The notes under the pieces were generated by a model. That model was not told the origin of the DNA, did no database searches, and saw nothing but the letters and a program-made list of their open reading frames with translations. From Desmodesmus armatus (Eukaryota > Chlorophyta > Chlorophyceae > Sphaeropleales > Scenedesmaceae): DNA of 64,000 nt. The DNA is taken from positions 372,001 to 436,000 of the forward strand of contig VIIQ02000575.1 in NCBI GenBank assembly GCA_007449985.2. Direction: 5' to 3'. Made by a program: the position numbers and the translations under genes. This document shows, piece by piece, positions 37,701 through 50,300 of this stretch. Positions within the stretch are counted from its first letter, which is position 1; every line of letters starts with the position of its first letter.

Positions 37701-40700
37701 AGCTGTTAGGCCTTGGCAGGCAGCTTGAGGGGATCAGTGCCAGCTGCTACGGAGGAAGGCTGTACATGGCATGAGGCCGCGACACTGAACCACTCCAGCC
37801 GCCTGGTACGCCCGTAGGTTGTTGGTGTTGTCTGAAAGAACAGGTGTAGGTGGGTGGTGAGGCATGCACACCCTCCCAGTTTTGATGTTCACCAGTGAAG
37901 ATCCATTGGCAAAGTCACTCCCTTCCTCCCTCCCCGACTCACTCCCTCACCCACTCACTCACTCACCCACTCACGCCCTCGCTCACGCACCCACTCACTC
38001 AATAACTCACTCACTCGCATTCACGCATTCACTCACTTCTGTCACCCAGCTGTGCCTGCAGGGGAGCACCAGAGCCACCGGCCAGTACAAGCCTTTTTTC
38101 TTTATGACAGCTGCTTTTCTTTTTCCTTTCCTTGCAGAAGCTGTGAACCTCATCTGTGGTTATGATTCTATGTCTCATCATGTGTTGACAAAAAGAGACG
38201 CAGCAGCCCCCCCCCCCCCCGCCCCAAGCCACCACCATGAGTGATTGCATTATCTGTTCAGGGTCGCTGCTCAATGTCACATAGGGGGTGGGGGGCTGTG
38301 GTGGGAGTGGTTTTGTGTTGATTTACCAGTCCACCCTGCCACCCTGCCTCCTGCCTCCTGCCCCCCCCCCCCTCCTACACTACTGTCCTCCATGCAACCC
38401 CCTTTTTCTGGGTCAACCGTAGCCATCAGGGGGGTTGTCATCAGCACATGTGGTGCCAGTAGCTGCAGCTGCCAGGTGCCTGTGCTGGGGCTGTGTTGGA
38501 TGCAGGCCGGAAATCGGCAGGCAGCACACACAACCCCTAAGCAGCTCCCCAGCGGTTGCTGTGGACAGGAAGCCAGCTGATCTTGACACACATGCAGTCC
38601 CGCCGGCGGGGCGCCCCCCTCCTTGGCTCTGCTCCCCCCCCCCCCCCCAAAAACACCCTTACAATCACCACCATGTGTGTTAGTGTTTCAACCCTGGTAC
38701 AGGTAGGCAATGCCATTGGTGTGTGGCGAATGTGTCTGCGTGCTACCTTTCTTCCCCAAACAAAGCCGTGCACAGTGTGCACATAGCCCGCCTCACTCTC
38801 CTTCCGCCTGTCGATTCAGGCCTGAGCAGTGATTTTTGATGCGCACTCTGTGCAGAGCGCAAAGTGTCCTGTACAGATTGCAGTGTGCAGACTCCGTGTT
38901 CAGCATGAACTGTGCGGACCTTGTGAAGCAAGTGTTGACTTGGGGTGGTTCGTGGTAGCAGGACAATCTGTGGTAGCATCAGAAACAGCCTGACAGACAA
39001 GCCAGCCGTTGGCTATTTGTTTCCTGCAGCCCAGGATTGCTGGGCTGCAGGAAACAAGTAGGCAATGGCTGGCATGTTACTTGCACGTTCTGACTGACAG
39101 TACAGGTGGTTTGTACTGCAGCACACGCAGAAACACTGCCCGTACTGCTATACAAGCAGCTGTACTGCACGTGGTGTAGTACAAGCAGCTGTACTGCACA
39201 TGGTGCAGTACAAGAAGCTGTACTGCACATAGTGCAGTAAAAGCTGCCGCCAGGGGCTTTTGCTGGGGCTGCATCGGCTCGTCTTTTACCGAAGGGTGGC
39301 CCACTGCAGCCCCAGTACAGGCCCCTGCTGTGTGTAGGGGGGGGGGGGGGGGGGGGGGGGGGTTGTTGTGTGGCCTGCGGGGGCGCCGGGGGGGGGGGGC
39401 TTGTTGTGGTGCGGCCTGCAAAAAGCAGGGGGGCTTGTTGTGGTGCGGGCCCCGTCCTGAAGTATGCGTCAGCCTTATCTTCACATGCAGTACCTTTGTT
39501 GTTCACCACCACCTCTCCCACCCACTCACCTCGACATGTTCACGCTGTCAACATGCTAGGTCAACAGGTACAGCCTAGCTGGCCAGGCACACAGACAGAC
39601 ACCAGGGAGCAGCAGCAGGGCCAGCTCAGGTACATGCTAGTGGCTCGTACTGGGGCTGTAGTACTCCTTGTCAAGATCCATGATGTGAGCAGCAGTACAG
39701 GTGTATCTTTGATTTGATTTAGATCACAGGCTCCTTTCAGCTGCTGTGATCCACTTGGCAAGGAGGGTCCTGACTGCTCAGCTTTCTCACCATGCTCGTC
39801 GGCATGTTGACCCCCACTTCTCCTCTGCCTCCTTTCAACCCCTGCCCATCACAGAACTACCCTAGGGGACAAGCAGACACCAGGAACATAGGCAGTGCAA
39901 GCACAGGCACATGCAAGTGGCCCGCGCTGGGGCTGGGCTGCTGTACCTTTGGCTGCAAGGGGCAGCAGAGCAGCCCTAGCATAGGCTCCTGGCAGCTGCT
40001 GTTGTGGTCCAAAAGGGTCATGCCCTCCCACCTTCCTCACACATGCAGTATCTCCATGCTTCCCTCCTTGACCCCCCTCCTCTCATCTGCCTGGCCTCCA
40101 AACCATCCGCACACCTCAAGGGACAAGCAGACACCAGGAACAGAGGCAGGGCCAGCACATGCATATGCTAGTGGCCCGTGTTGGGGCTGGATGTGTGCCC
40201 CCTTTTGACGTTGGGAGCAACATGCCAGCCCTAGCATAGGCTCATTGCAGTTGCTGTAATTCAAGGACGGTCGTGTCTGCCCACCTTTCAGTACCTTCCT
40301 CCTCGCCCTCTTGATCGCCCCAACCCCTCCTCTGCCTCCCCTCCAATCCATCCCCACACACAAGCGTCTCAGGAGGCAGGCAGACACCACGCAGAGGCAA
40401 AGCCAGCAGAAGCACGTGCCATAGCATTAGTGGCCAGTGCTGGGGCTGGGCTGCTATTTCTTGTTGCAACAGGATGTCACAGCTTTTCACACATGCAGTC
40501 CCTTGGTTGCCCTTTTAACCACACCGCGCCTTTTCTGCCTCCCCTCTAGCCGATCCCCGCCGCACAAACACCTCAGGGGACAAGCAGACACCAGGCAGAG
40601 AGGCATGGCCAGCAGCGGCAAATGGTAGCGGCCCGTGCTGGGGCTGCTCTGTTCTGGGCATGGATGCATCCTGAGCAGTAGAGCAGCCCTAGCATAGGCT

Positions 40701-43700
40701 CTTCCCAGCTGCTGCTGCTGTGGTCCAAGGGGGTCATCCTTTCCCAATTTTGTTGAACCTGCAGTACCTTCCTCGCCCTTGCCCCCCCCCCCCGGGTCCT
40801 CTGCCTCCTCTCTATTCATCCCACCACACAAACACCTCAGCAGACGAGCACCCAACAGGCACAGAGGCAGGGCCAACACATGCGTATGCTAGCGGCCCGT
40901 GCTGCAGCTACACTGAGTGTCCTCTTTGTCAGCATGAGCAGCAGTGCAGCCCCAACATGAGCTCCTTGCAGCTGCTGTGGTCCAAGGAGGGTCATGCCCT
41001 CTCACCTTTCTCACACATGCAGTACCTTCCTCTCACCCACATGACCACTCCCACCCTTCTTCTGCCATATCCCTCAACCCATGTCCACCACACAAGCACC
41101 TCAGGGGACATGCATACACCAGGGAGGGAGGCAGGGCCAGTACATGCATATGCGAGTGGCCCATGCTGGGGCTGATCTGGATCTCTTTCTGTCAACGAGA
41201 TGCAGAGCAGCCCTAATGCAGGCTCCTGGCAGCTGTTGTGCACCAAGGGGGGTCGTGCCTGTACACCTTTCTCATGCATGCAGTACCTTCCTCTTCACCC
41301 AATTGACCACTCCCACCCCTCCTCTGCCTCCCCTCCAACCCTTCCCCACCACACACGCACATCAGGGGACAAGCAGACATCAGGCACAGAGGCAGGGCCA
41401 GCACAGCACATGCGAGTGGCCCATGCTGGGGCTGAACTGAATCTTTTGCTTGTCAACGAGATGCAGTGCAGCCCTAGCATAGGCTCCTGGCAGCTGCTGT
41501 GGTCCAAGGAGGCCCATGCCTCCCTGCCTATCTCACACATACACTACACATACTTCCTTGGCTTTTTGACTAAGTGTCAGCAGCCAGGCTGTGAGGCAGG
41601 GGAAGCACAAAGCTCATGTATCGCACAGACAGGGCCGGTGCAGTACAGGCAGATGGTGGGGGGCTGCGCTGGGGCTGCACTGGGATGCCTTTGCACAAAG
41701 CACATGCATGTGCTAGTGGCGCATGCTGGGGCTGCCTGTGTGCCTCGCCTGATATTGGGAACAGCAGTGCAGCCCTAGCATAGGCTCCTTGCAGCTGCGG
41801 TGGTCTAAGAGGGGTCGCGCTTTCCCACAAATGCAGTATTTTCCTTTTCTCAGAGTCTTGACACCCCCCCCCCCACACACACACACACCCCTCCGCTACC
41901 TGTCTTCCAACCCATCCCCATCACACTAATACCTCAAGGGACAAGCAGACATCAGGCACAGAGGCAGGTCCAGCACATGCATATGCTAGTGGCACGTGCT
42001 GGGACTGGGCTTTTTGCTCTTGTTGCGGTCAAGAGCAAGAAGTCCAGCCCCAGCACGTGCCACTAGCATATGCATGTGCTGGACCTACCTCTTGCCTGGG
42101 CAGCCCCCCCTTGCCTGGGCAGCTGTCCTTAACAAGCAGGAGGGTGGGTGGGGGGTGAGGAGGGGCAAGCCGGGGGCAGGGGGAGGGGGGGGGGCACTCA
42201 TTGTTGCGGATATGTTTGTACCCTCTCTCACCCCTGCTCCCGCGGCCTCCAAGCGCTATGTGCGTCTGTGCTTCTCAGTAATGACTGCCTGCCAACGTGA
42301 ATTCACTTCAAAGCTATCACTGCATAAACTTCCAGGCAGCAAAACATGATAAGGGGCATCTCAAAACCGTGCCCAACACAATCGTGCTGTTGCTTAAGCA
42401 GGCCAGTACACTTTCATCACCAGAGCAGCTGCACGGTGCCTGGGCTGGAGCTGTTGCTGCTGCGGCATAAATAAGGCAAGCAACATGCACAGCCCCAGCA
42501 CTGGTCTGTGCGGGTGCTGCGAACAAACAATGGGGGGGGTGCTGCCTTATCAAACACAGTCAAGGTCAAGACATACGCAATTCTGAGGGGCGTCTGGGAA
42601 TGCAAATGCCTTGCACCACAACGCACTCCAGATCCATAGCAGCTCATAATTACATCAAGGGTTGCCCGTAGTGCCCCTGTACGTGGTAGTTGATGTTCCG
42701 GCTGCTCCCTGGCTAGGTTCAGGGTTGGATCAGCCCAATCGATTGTGGTGAACTCCGAATTTTTTACGAAGCAAGAACAGCGTCATCGAATCACATAAAT
42801 CAACGATATATATACGTATTACTTTCAGAAAAGCGTTTTTGGGCCCCAACATGTCTTGTGTGCGCAGCATAACAAACATTTGTTTGATCCAAATAGCAGT
42901 ACTGTTGCCATGAGCCACAGCGATGTCAATTGAACAGCCCATGCCGTATCTTAAAATTGCCATTGCAGAATTTTTCAAAATGCAGCTGTGGACTGACCAC
43001 GTGGCATTTGACCAACCCTCAAATTTGCAACAAAAACGCCATGGTAGATTCTGAGATAGGCCCATGGGTCACTTTCCTGCAGGGCCGCTTTCACAGCCAG
43101 GGTTTAGTAGCCTACAGTCCCCTAAACCCTGCTGTGTCACAGGGTTGGGCATGTCATGACCCAAGGATACCAGGGGTACAGGCACATGGGAATGCAATGC
43201 CTGGGGTGTGAGAATGCACACCCCCAATAATAGCGTATATCTGACCTTAAGTCCTTTCTTGTGCCCCCGTGCCCATCCCCGAAACACCGAACATTGCCGC
43301 TACCACACCGACCCTCCCCCTTCTTTGCAGGCATCAAGGGTGTGTGGAGTGTCCGTTCCAGCTGGATGGATGCCTACGATTCACACCTGGTGCTCAGCTT
43401 TGTGGGTGAAACACGCCTGCTGGCCATCAGTGAAGACGACGTGCTGGACGAGGCAACCATAGCTGGATTCGATGGGGACAGCCAGACGCTGCTGGCAGCT
43501 ACCACACTGCACGACACACTGCTGCAGGTGTGTGGGGGTAAATGTGTGTGTGTGTGTGTGGGGGGGGGGGGGGAGGGGGGGGGGAGCAGGCAAGGGAAGG
43601 AAGGGGGCAGGAGGGAGGGGGCAAGATAGTTTGGGGATAGCTTTGTGGCGAGACGCGCCTGCTGGCCAACAGCGAAGACGATGTGCTGGACGAAGCAACC

Positions 43701-46700
43701 ATAGCTGGCTTTGATGGGGACAGCCAGACGCTGCTGGCAGCTACCACACTGCACGACACACTGCTGCAGGTGCGTCGACACAGGGATTGCATCTTGGTGT
43801 TGTCTTTGTGAGATGGGGGGGGGGTCACCAGGCAAGGGAGCAGCAGGGGGGAGAGGAATGAAGGGGGCGGGAGGGAGGGGGCAAGGTGAGTCGCGGATGG
43901 GTTTTGGAAGGTGTGCCTGCTGGCCATCAGTGAAGACGATGTGCTGGATGAAGCCACCATAGCTGGCTTTGATGGGGACAGCCAAACATTGCTGGCAGCC
44001 ACTACGCTGCACGGCGCGCTGCTGCAGGTGCATGTGGTGTGGGCGCGCGAGGGGAGGGTGCAGACATGTGGGAGGGAGGTGCGCATGAGGGGTGGTGCAA
44101 ACGGAGCCAAGTGGGGTGAGGAGGAGTGTGAAAATGGCCTGCCCGCCCAAGACCCCTTTTACCTTCACCATGCTGCTACTTCTGGCACACACTGACCTTC
44201 GAGGGTCATATATTCACACACCCTTTTCCTCCTCCCCTTTGCCCCCCTCCCCCCTGTAACCAGCAGTGCTGTGCGGCTTGTGTCCCCCAGCAGTGGTCAG
44301 CTCCTAGCCCAGTGGTCCCCCGCCACAGCCGCCACCAACAGCAGCAGCATCACCCAAGCTTGCTCCCGCCACTCCCTCCCCCCCCCCAAAAAAACACACA
44401 CCGACACATCCCCCCTCTGCCCTGCCCCCCTCCCACCCCCAGGTAACCAGCAGTGCTGTGCGGCTGGTGTCCCCCAGCAGTGGCCAACTCCTAGCCCAGT
44501 GGTCACCCGCCATAGCAGCAGCCAACAGCAGCAGCGATGGTGGCAGCAGCATCACACTAGCTCACTCCCGCCACTCCCCCCCTCCCTATCACACTTACTG
44601 ACACCCCCCCCCCCCCCCCCCCCGCCCCTGACCCCCCCCCCCCAGGTTACCAGCAGTGCTGTGCGGCTGGTGTCCCCCAGCAGCGGCCAACTCCTAGCCC
44701 AGTGGTCCCCAGCCACAGCAGCAGCCAACAGCAGCAGCGATGGTGGCAGCAGCATCACCCTAGCTGCTGCCAGCCCCTGCCAGGTGCTTGTTGCTGCTGG
44801 TGGGGGCAGGCTGTGGCTGCTGGAGGTGACTGAGGGGGGAACGCTGGCTGAGGTGGGGGCTGCTGTGATGGAAGCTGAAGTGGCCTGCCTGGACATCACA
44901 CCAGTAGGTGAGAGGACTTTGGGACCTGGGGGGGGGGGGGGGCAAGGGTTTGTGGGTGAGTGGGTGGGTGGGTGGGGGGGGGTCACCCATGTGTTGAATG
45001 TAGCCGGGATGGGAGCTCCTTTTTTTGGGGGGGGGGGGGGGGGGGGGGGCAGGCTGTGGCTGTTGGAGGTGACCGAGGGGGGCACGCTGGCTGAGGTGGG
45101 GACTGCTGTGATGGAAGCTGAGGTGGCTTGCCTGGACATCACACCAGTAGGTGAGAGGGGGGGGGGGCTTGCATTGGGAGCTTCAAGTAGGGGGGGGGAG
45201 TGGGGGCGGCTGTAGCTGTGGCTGTGGCTGTTGGAAGTGATTGAGAGGGGCACGCCAGCTGAGGTGGAGGCTGCTGTCATGAAGGTTGAAGTGGCTTGCC
45301 TGGACATCACACCAGTAGGTGAGAGGGGGGGAGAGGGGGAGGGTGTGTTGCGTCAGAAGTAAAAGGGCGGGAGGGGCATTATCCCTGTGGCTGCGCAGGG
45401 CGAAGGGGGCGAGGGGTGTTCGAAGAGTGTTCAAGGGGCATCGTGCCTGTAGGGGCGTGTGGCTGTTGGAGGTGACTCAGGGGGTTGAAAAGTATGGGGA
45501 GGGGGGTGTCAGAGAGGAGGGCTGCTGTGTCCTCATGCATGTAGGCAGGGGGCAGGTTGGGGTGCTGGCTCTGGCTGTACATTTGACTTATGAGAGAAGC
45601 CTCACTGAGGTGGGGTCTGCTGTGATGGCGGCTCAGGAGGCCTGCCTGAACATCACACCAGTAAGTGAGGTGACTTTGACACCCAGGGGGGGGGGGGGTG
45701 ATAGACGGCGGGGGGGGGGGGGGGGGAGAGGGGGTCACATCAGTGTGGTTGTGAGGGATATGGGGGGGGGAGTGCTTGTGTGGGCCAGAGGGTAAAGAGT
45801 TATTGATGCAGGGTAACGTGCAATGAGGGTCACTCGTTCAGGATGTGACCATCCCAGCACGAGCTGATTGAGGTGCCTATTTGAAAGCTCACACCTTACG
45901 TTTCTGTCTCCCTCTCCATTGCAAATGGAATGTGCTGTGTTTCACCCTTGACTAAACTCTCCCTTCACTTGCCATTTGCTGCCTCAGGTCCCGACACCAA
46001 CAACCGCTCCAGCCTAGCAGTAGTGGGTGACTGGTCCCGCCAAGTGCGCCTGCTGCAGCTACCAGACCTCTCCCAAGTTGGTGTGCCTCAGGAGCTAGGC
46101 AGTGAGATCATCCCCCGATCGGTGGCGCTGGCAGACTTTGAGGGCCAGCCGTACGTGCTGTGTGGTCTGGGTGATGGACAGCTGCATAATTGGAGGCTGG
46201 ACACAGCCAGCCGCGATTTGTCAGGTGTGTGAGGGGGGGGGGGGGGGGGCTCCCGGGGGGGGGCATCACATGTGGAATTACAACAGGGGGGACCAGAACT
46301 TGGCAAGAGGATGGGTTGGGCGTGTGGGTGTCCCTCAGGAGTTAGGCAGTGAGATCATCCCTCGATCGGTGGCCCTGGCAGATTTTGAGGGCCAGCCATA
46401 TGTGCTGTGTGGTCTGGGTGATGGACAGCTGCATAATTGGAGGCTGGATACAGCCAGCCGCGATATGTCAGGTGGGGGCCCAGGGGGGAGGGGGGGCTGC
46501 CTGTTATTCTTGCTGCTACCACTTTTGTGATCCTGGCACACTGCAACAAGCTGTCGTCGCCTTGTCACAACGCCAGCAGCGGCAGGGAGGAGCGCATATT
46601 GCATGTCGTGGGGAAGGGGGGGGGGGTCGTACACCTGCAACCAAGTCACAGAAGGGAGGGAGAAGGAGGGCGGTGGAAGGAAGGGACAGGTAGGAGGGTG

Positions 46701-46906
46701 AACCAGCTGGAGTGCCGTTGCACTGAATGGGGTTTGATGGCGGGACCCGGTGAGTGGGGAAGTGCTAATGCTGCTGTTTTCTTGGTCTTGTTGGGAGCAT
46801 CCAGGCAACATATGGGGCCACAGGTCACTCCGAGTGCATGTGTTCCTGTTGCTGCCAGCTTTCTGCTCTCCTTTTGCAAGGAGAAGCTTGCTTCTGCTGC
46901 TGCTGT

Positions 46907-46939
<33 letters not shown>

Positions 46940-47276
46940 GCGGGTCACCACGCGGGACAACCCTGGGGTCGACTCTCACAACACCAGCAGCGGCTGGGAG
47001 CAGCACTGATACCTGACGTGGGGTAGGGGTTGAGGGGAAGGGGGGGTCAACATCTGCAGTTGATCCAGTCTCAGGATGGAGGGTAGAGGGGGGCGGGGGG
47101 GGGGGCGGACCAGCTGGAGTGCCATTGCACTCGATGGGATTTGGTGTCTGGGCTTTTGGTGGGTGGGAAGTGCTGATGCTGCTAATGTGTGGTCATGTCG
47201 GGAGCAACCAGAAAGCATATGGGGCCACGGTCACTCAGGCTGCATATGTTCCCAGCCGCTCCCAGCCGTCTGCCCT

Positions 47277-47323
<47 letters not shown>

Positions 47324-50300
47324 TGAACGGCACGTCTAGGACTACCCTGGGGTTGCCTTTCACAACACCAGCAGCGGCTGGGAGCAGCACTGAGTACACG
47401 GCGTGGGGTTGGGGTCAAGGCCTGGGTCCGACACCTGCAGCCAAACCAGTCTTGGGAGGGTGGGAGGAGGAGGGCAGGGGGGAGGGGGGAGGGCTGGGAT
47501 GAGGGCCCACCAGCTGGACTGCCGTTGCACCTGCTGGGGTGTGGTGTCTGTGAATACGGCAAAAGGGGGTAGGGGAAGTGCTGATGCTGCTGTTGTCATG
47601 CATGAGTAAGGTCCATATATGAGTACGGTCCATATATGAGGATGGTCCATATATGAGTAAGGTCCATATGGTCCACCTGACAATCGTTCTGGCCCTGAGG
47701 GGCACAGGCACTCATCACACTGCATACATTGCCAGCTCGCTGCTTTCCTTGCTGCTGCTGCTGCTGTTGTCAGGGTACTGGTTGCCAGCTTTCTGGCATG
47801 TATCGCTGACAACACCAGCAGCTGCAGGGGCAGGGCGGCGCACAGAGCTTGATTGTGCTGTGTACCCTTTGTGTACACCAACACTGAGGGGGGCAGAGGA
47901 AAAAGGAAGGGGGGGGGGCAGGATTGGAATTGAAAGCAGGACAGGAGCAGCAAAGATAATGGGCTGCAGCAGGCAGTGAGGGACATAGTCGCTGTTCCTC
48001 CCCTCACTTACCCCGCCCCTCCCTCTTTCTATCCCTTTCACATGAGCAAGAATAGACGAGAGTACTCGGCTAATCTGAAGAGATTTGAGAGAGCACTCAG
48101 CTCAAGGGAGGCCAGAGTAGTCAAAGACATAAACCCTTACACTCTCCAGCAGACACGATGTTCTTGTGAGCTAGACTGTACCAGATCTCCCCTTTTACAG
48201 TCACTTAAGCTCTCATACAGAAACTCTGTCAAAGTTACCCGCCCATCCCAACCCTAGGGGTGGCTCTTATGTTAGTGTGTGAACAGCCTGGCAGTCAAAC
48301 CCTTGGATAAGGGTTTATGCACACTGCCACTTCCACGCCTGACAGCAAATCGAGGACATGTGGATGTGGCATATGTGAGCTCGCCTCACGCTACACAGAC
48401 AACGCATAAACCTTTTGTCCCTGGGGATGTATCGTGTGGCCTCACTGCCCATTGGTAGTGAAGGTTGAGTTGCCTTTTGCAGTGACTGGGGCAGTTCGCA
48501 CACTAACATTCCTAGCCAAATCTATAAAACAGAGCGATGATGATAAGTGGGCCGTGAATTATAACCCTCTTGAGGGCACAGCAGCCTCTTGGCTGAAGAC
48601 TACGGTACCCGGATCTGAGCTCAGTGCATACTACTCAAATTCATACCATGTACGGCCACTCTCTATGCTACCCCTGTGATTCTCACCTTGCTTGCTGTTG
48701 GGATGCCACTGGTTTGGCCATACCTCAAATTGACCCCCCCCCCCTTGTTTAACCCCCCCCCCCCCTGTTTCCCCCTGCAAATGACGAAACTGTGTTGTTG
48801 GACCCTACTCAAATCATCATCGTGTTGCACAGTTTCTAGCAGGACTACAGGTCAGTGCTACACACCCCCCCCTCTCCATCGGCCCTGCCCCCCCCCCCCC
48901 CCCTCCCCCCCCCCTTCAGACCACAAGAAAGGGACTCTGCCTCACACCTCACCCGTTGCGCGCTCCCCCCCCCCCCCCCCGTGCAGATCACAAGAAGGTA
49001 GTGTTGGGCACCAAGCCCATCCTGCTGTCCCCCTTTCTGTCAGGCGGCCAGCGACACGTGTTTGCAGCTAGCGACAGACCAACCATCATTTACAGGTGCG
49101 GGTGCATGACCGGCCTGGGGGGGGGGGGGGGGGGGGGAGGGAGGGGAGGGGGGTAATGGTGCAGCCGCCGCCTCTCTCCCAAGGGGGGCGGATCACGTGT
49201 TTGCAGCCAGCGACAGACCCACCATCATTCAAAGGTGGTTGCCATAGCTGGGGGGCGGGGTACCACCTGCACTCGCTTCACACGCATTTCTGTAGATGAG
49301 CGCTCTGGTCAGCTGCTGTTGGCTGGCCAGTTGAGGCTGCCTCGCGCATAGCCAGAGCAGCGGGTAACAGGTGCTCTGGTGGGGCTTGAGGGTTGATGCC
49401 TGCTGCATGATGACAGCAGCACGTTCAACAATGCTTTGCTAGTTGACTCATTTGGTTCCGGAACCACACCACACCGTTGATGAACAGCCGTCTACTGGTG
49501 CCGCTGTTGCCCCCTGCAGTTTCAACTGTACAGCAACCTGACTTGGAACAGTACGAACAATAGTAAACATATACTAAACATTTTTGGTGCTTGCCGTGTG
49601 CTCCTGCAGTTCCAACAAGAAGCTGCTGTACAGCAACCTGAATGAAAACAGTATCCTTACTAATAACAAATAACAAGCCTTCCGTTATTTGCTGCTGTTC
49701 CCCTTGCAGTTCCAACAAGAAGCTGCTGTACAGCAATCTGAATGAGAATGATGTGTCCTACCTGGCCTCGTTCTCAACACCCAGCCTGCCTGACAGCCTG
49801 GCACTCGTCAAGGCACACAGCCTCAGCCTAGGAACACTCGACGGTGAGGGGGGGGGTCAGGAGCTTTTTGGGGGGGGGGGAGTTTTTGTGCGGACAGAAT
49901 GAGTGTGCTCATGCGGGGATGGGGGAGGGGGGGAGGGGATGGGTTTTGTGGGGCGGTCATAGGAGTCGAGGGTTGAGTGGGTGAGAGTGTTGTCAAGTCA
50001 AGTCATCAGCGTGGTTGTGTTACAGCTGTAGTAGATGCCAGGGGGGGTGAGTAGCTGAGGCTGGCACTGGTCACGGCACGCAGCCTCAGCCTGGGGATGT
50101 CCGGACACTCAACGGTGAAGCAGGGGGGAGGCGGCTTGAGGTGCACAATGATGTGAGCATGGGCAGGGTACCCAGTCCTGTGGTGTTTGTGTTTGCACTG
50201 GCCTTTTCTTAGTCATGACCTTTGCTTCACAGCGATTGCCTCGGATTTAAGTCCCATGTACTGTAGCCTGTAGCCAGTGGGACATACCTGACAGATATAA

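Larger units (their letters stand above)
35569..43330 (+). other. DDB1 intron 10 (7.8 kb)
   Basis: Contents from left to right: G-rich tracts to about 36.2 kb; lower-repeat sequence 36.2-37.9 kb; a (CACTCACT)n tract at 37922-38040; C-runs and G-runs; a hairpin at 39001-39074; a ~260 bp tandem array at 39.85-42.1 kb; and less G-rich sequence 42.3-43.2 kb. No conserved exon was found inside. Confidence 0.75.

Noticed and set aside
43374..44192. 272-codon minus-strand open frame
   Set aside because: It is the complement of DDB1 exon 11 and its two copies; the plus strand is the conserved one.
44552..45310. 252-codon minus-strand open frame with repeated peptides
   Set aside because: It is the antisense of exon 12 and its copies.
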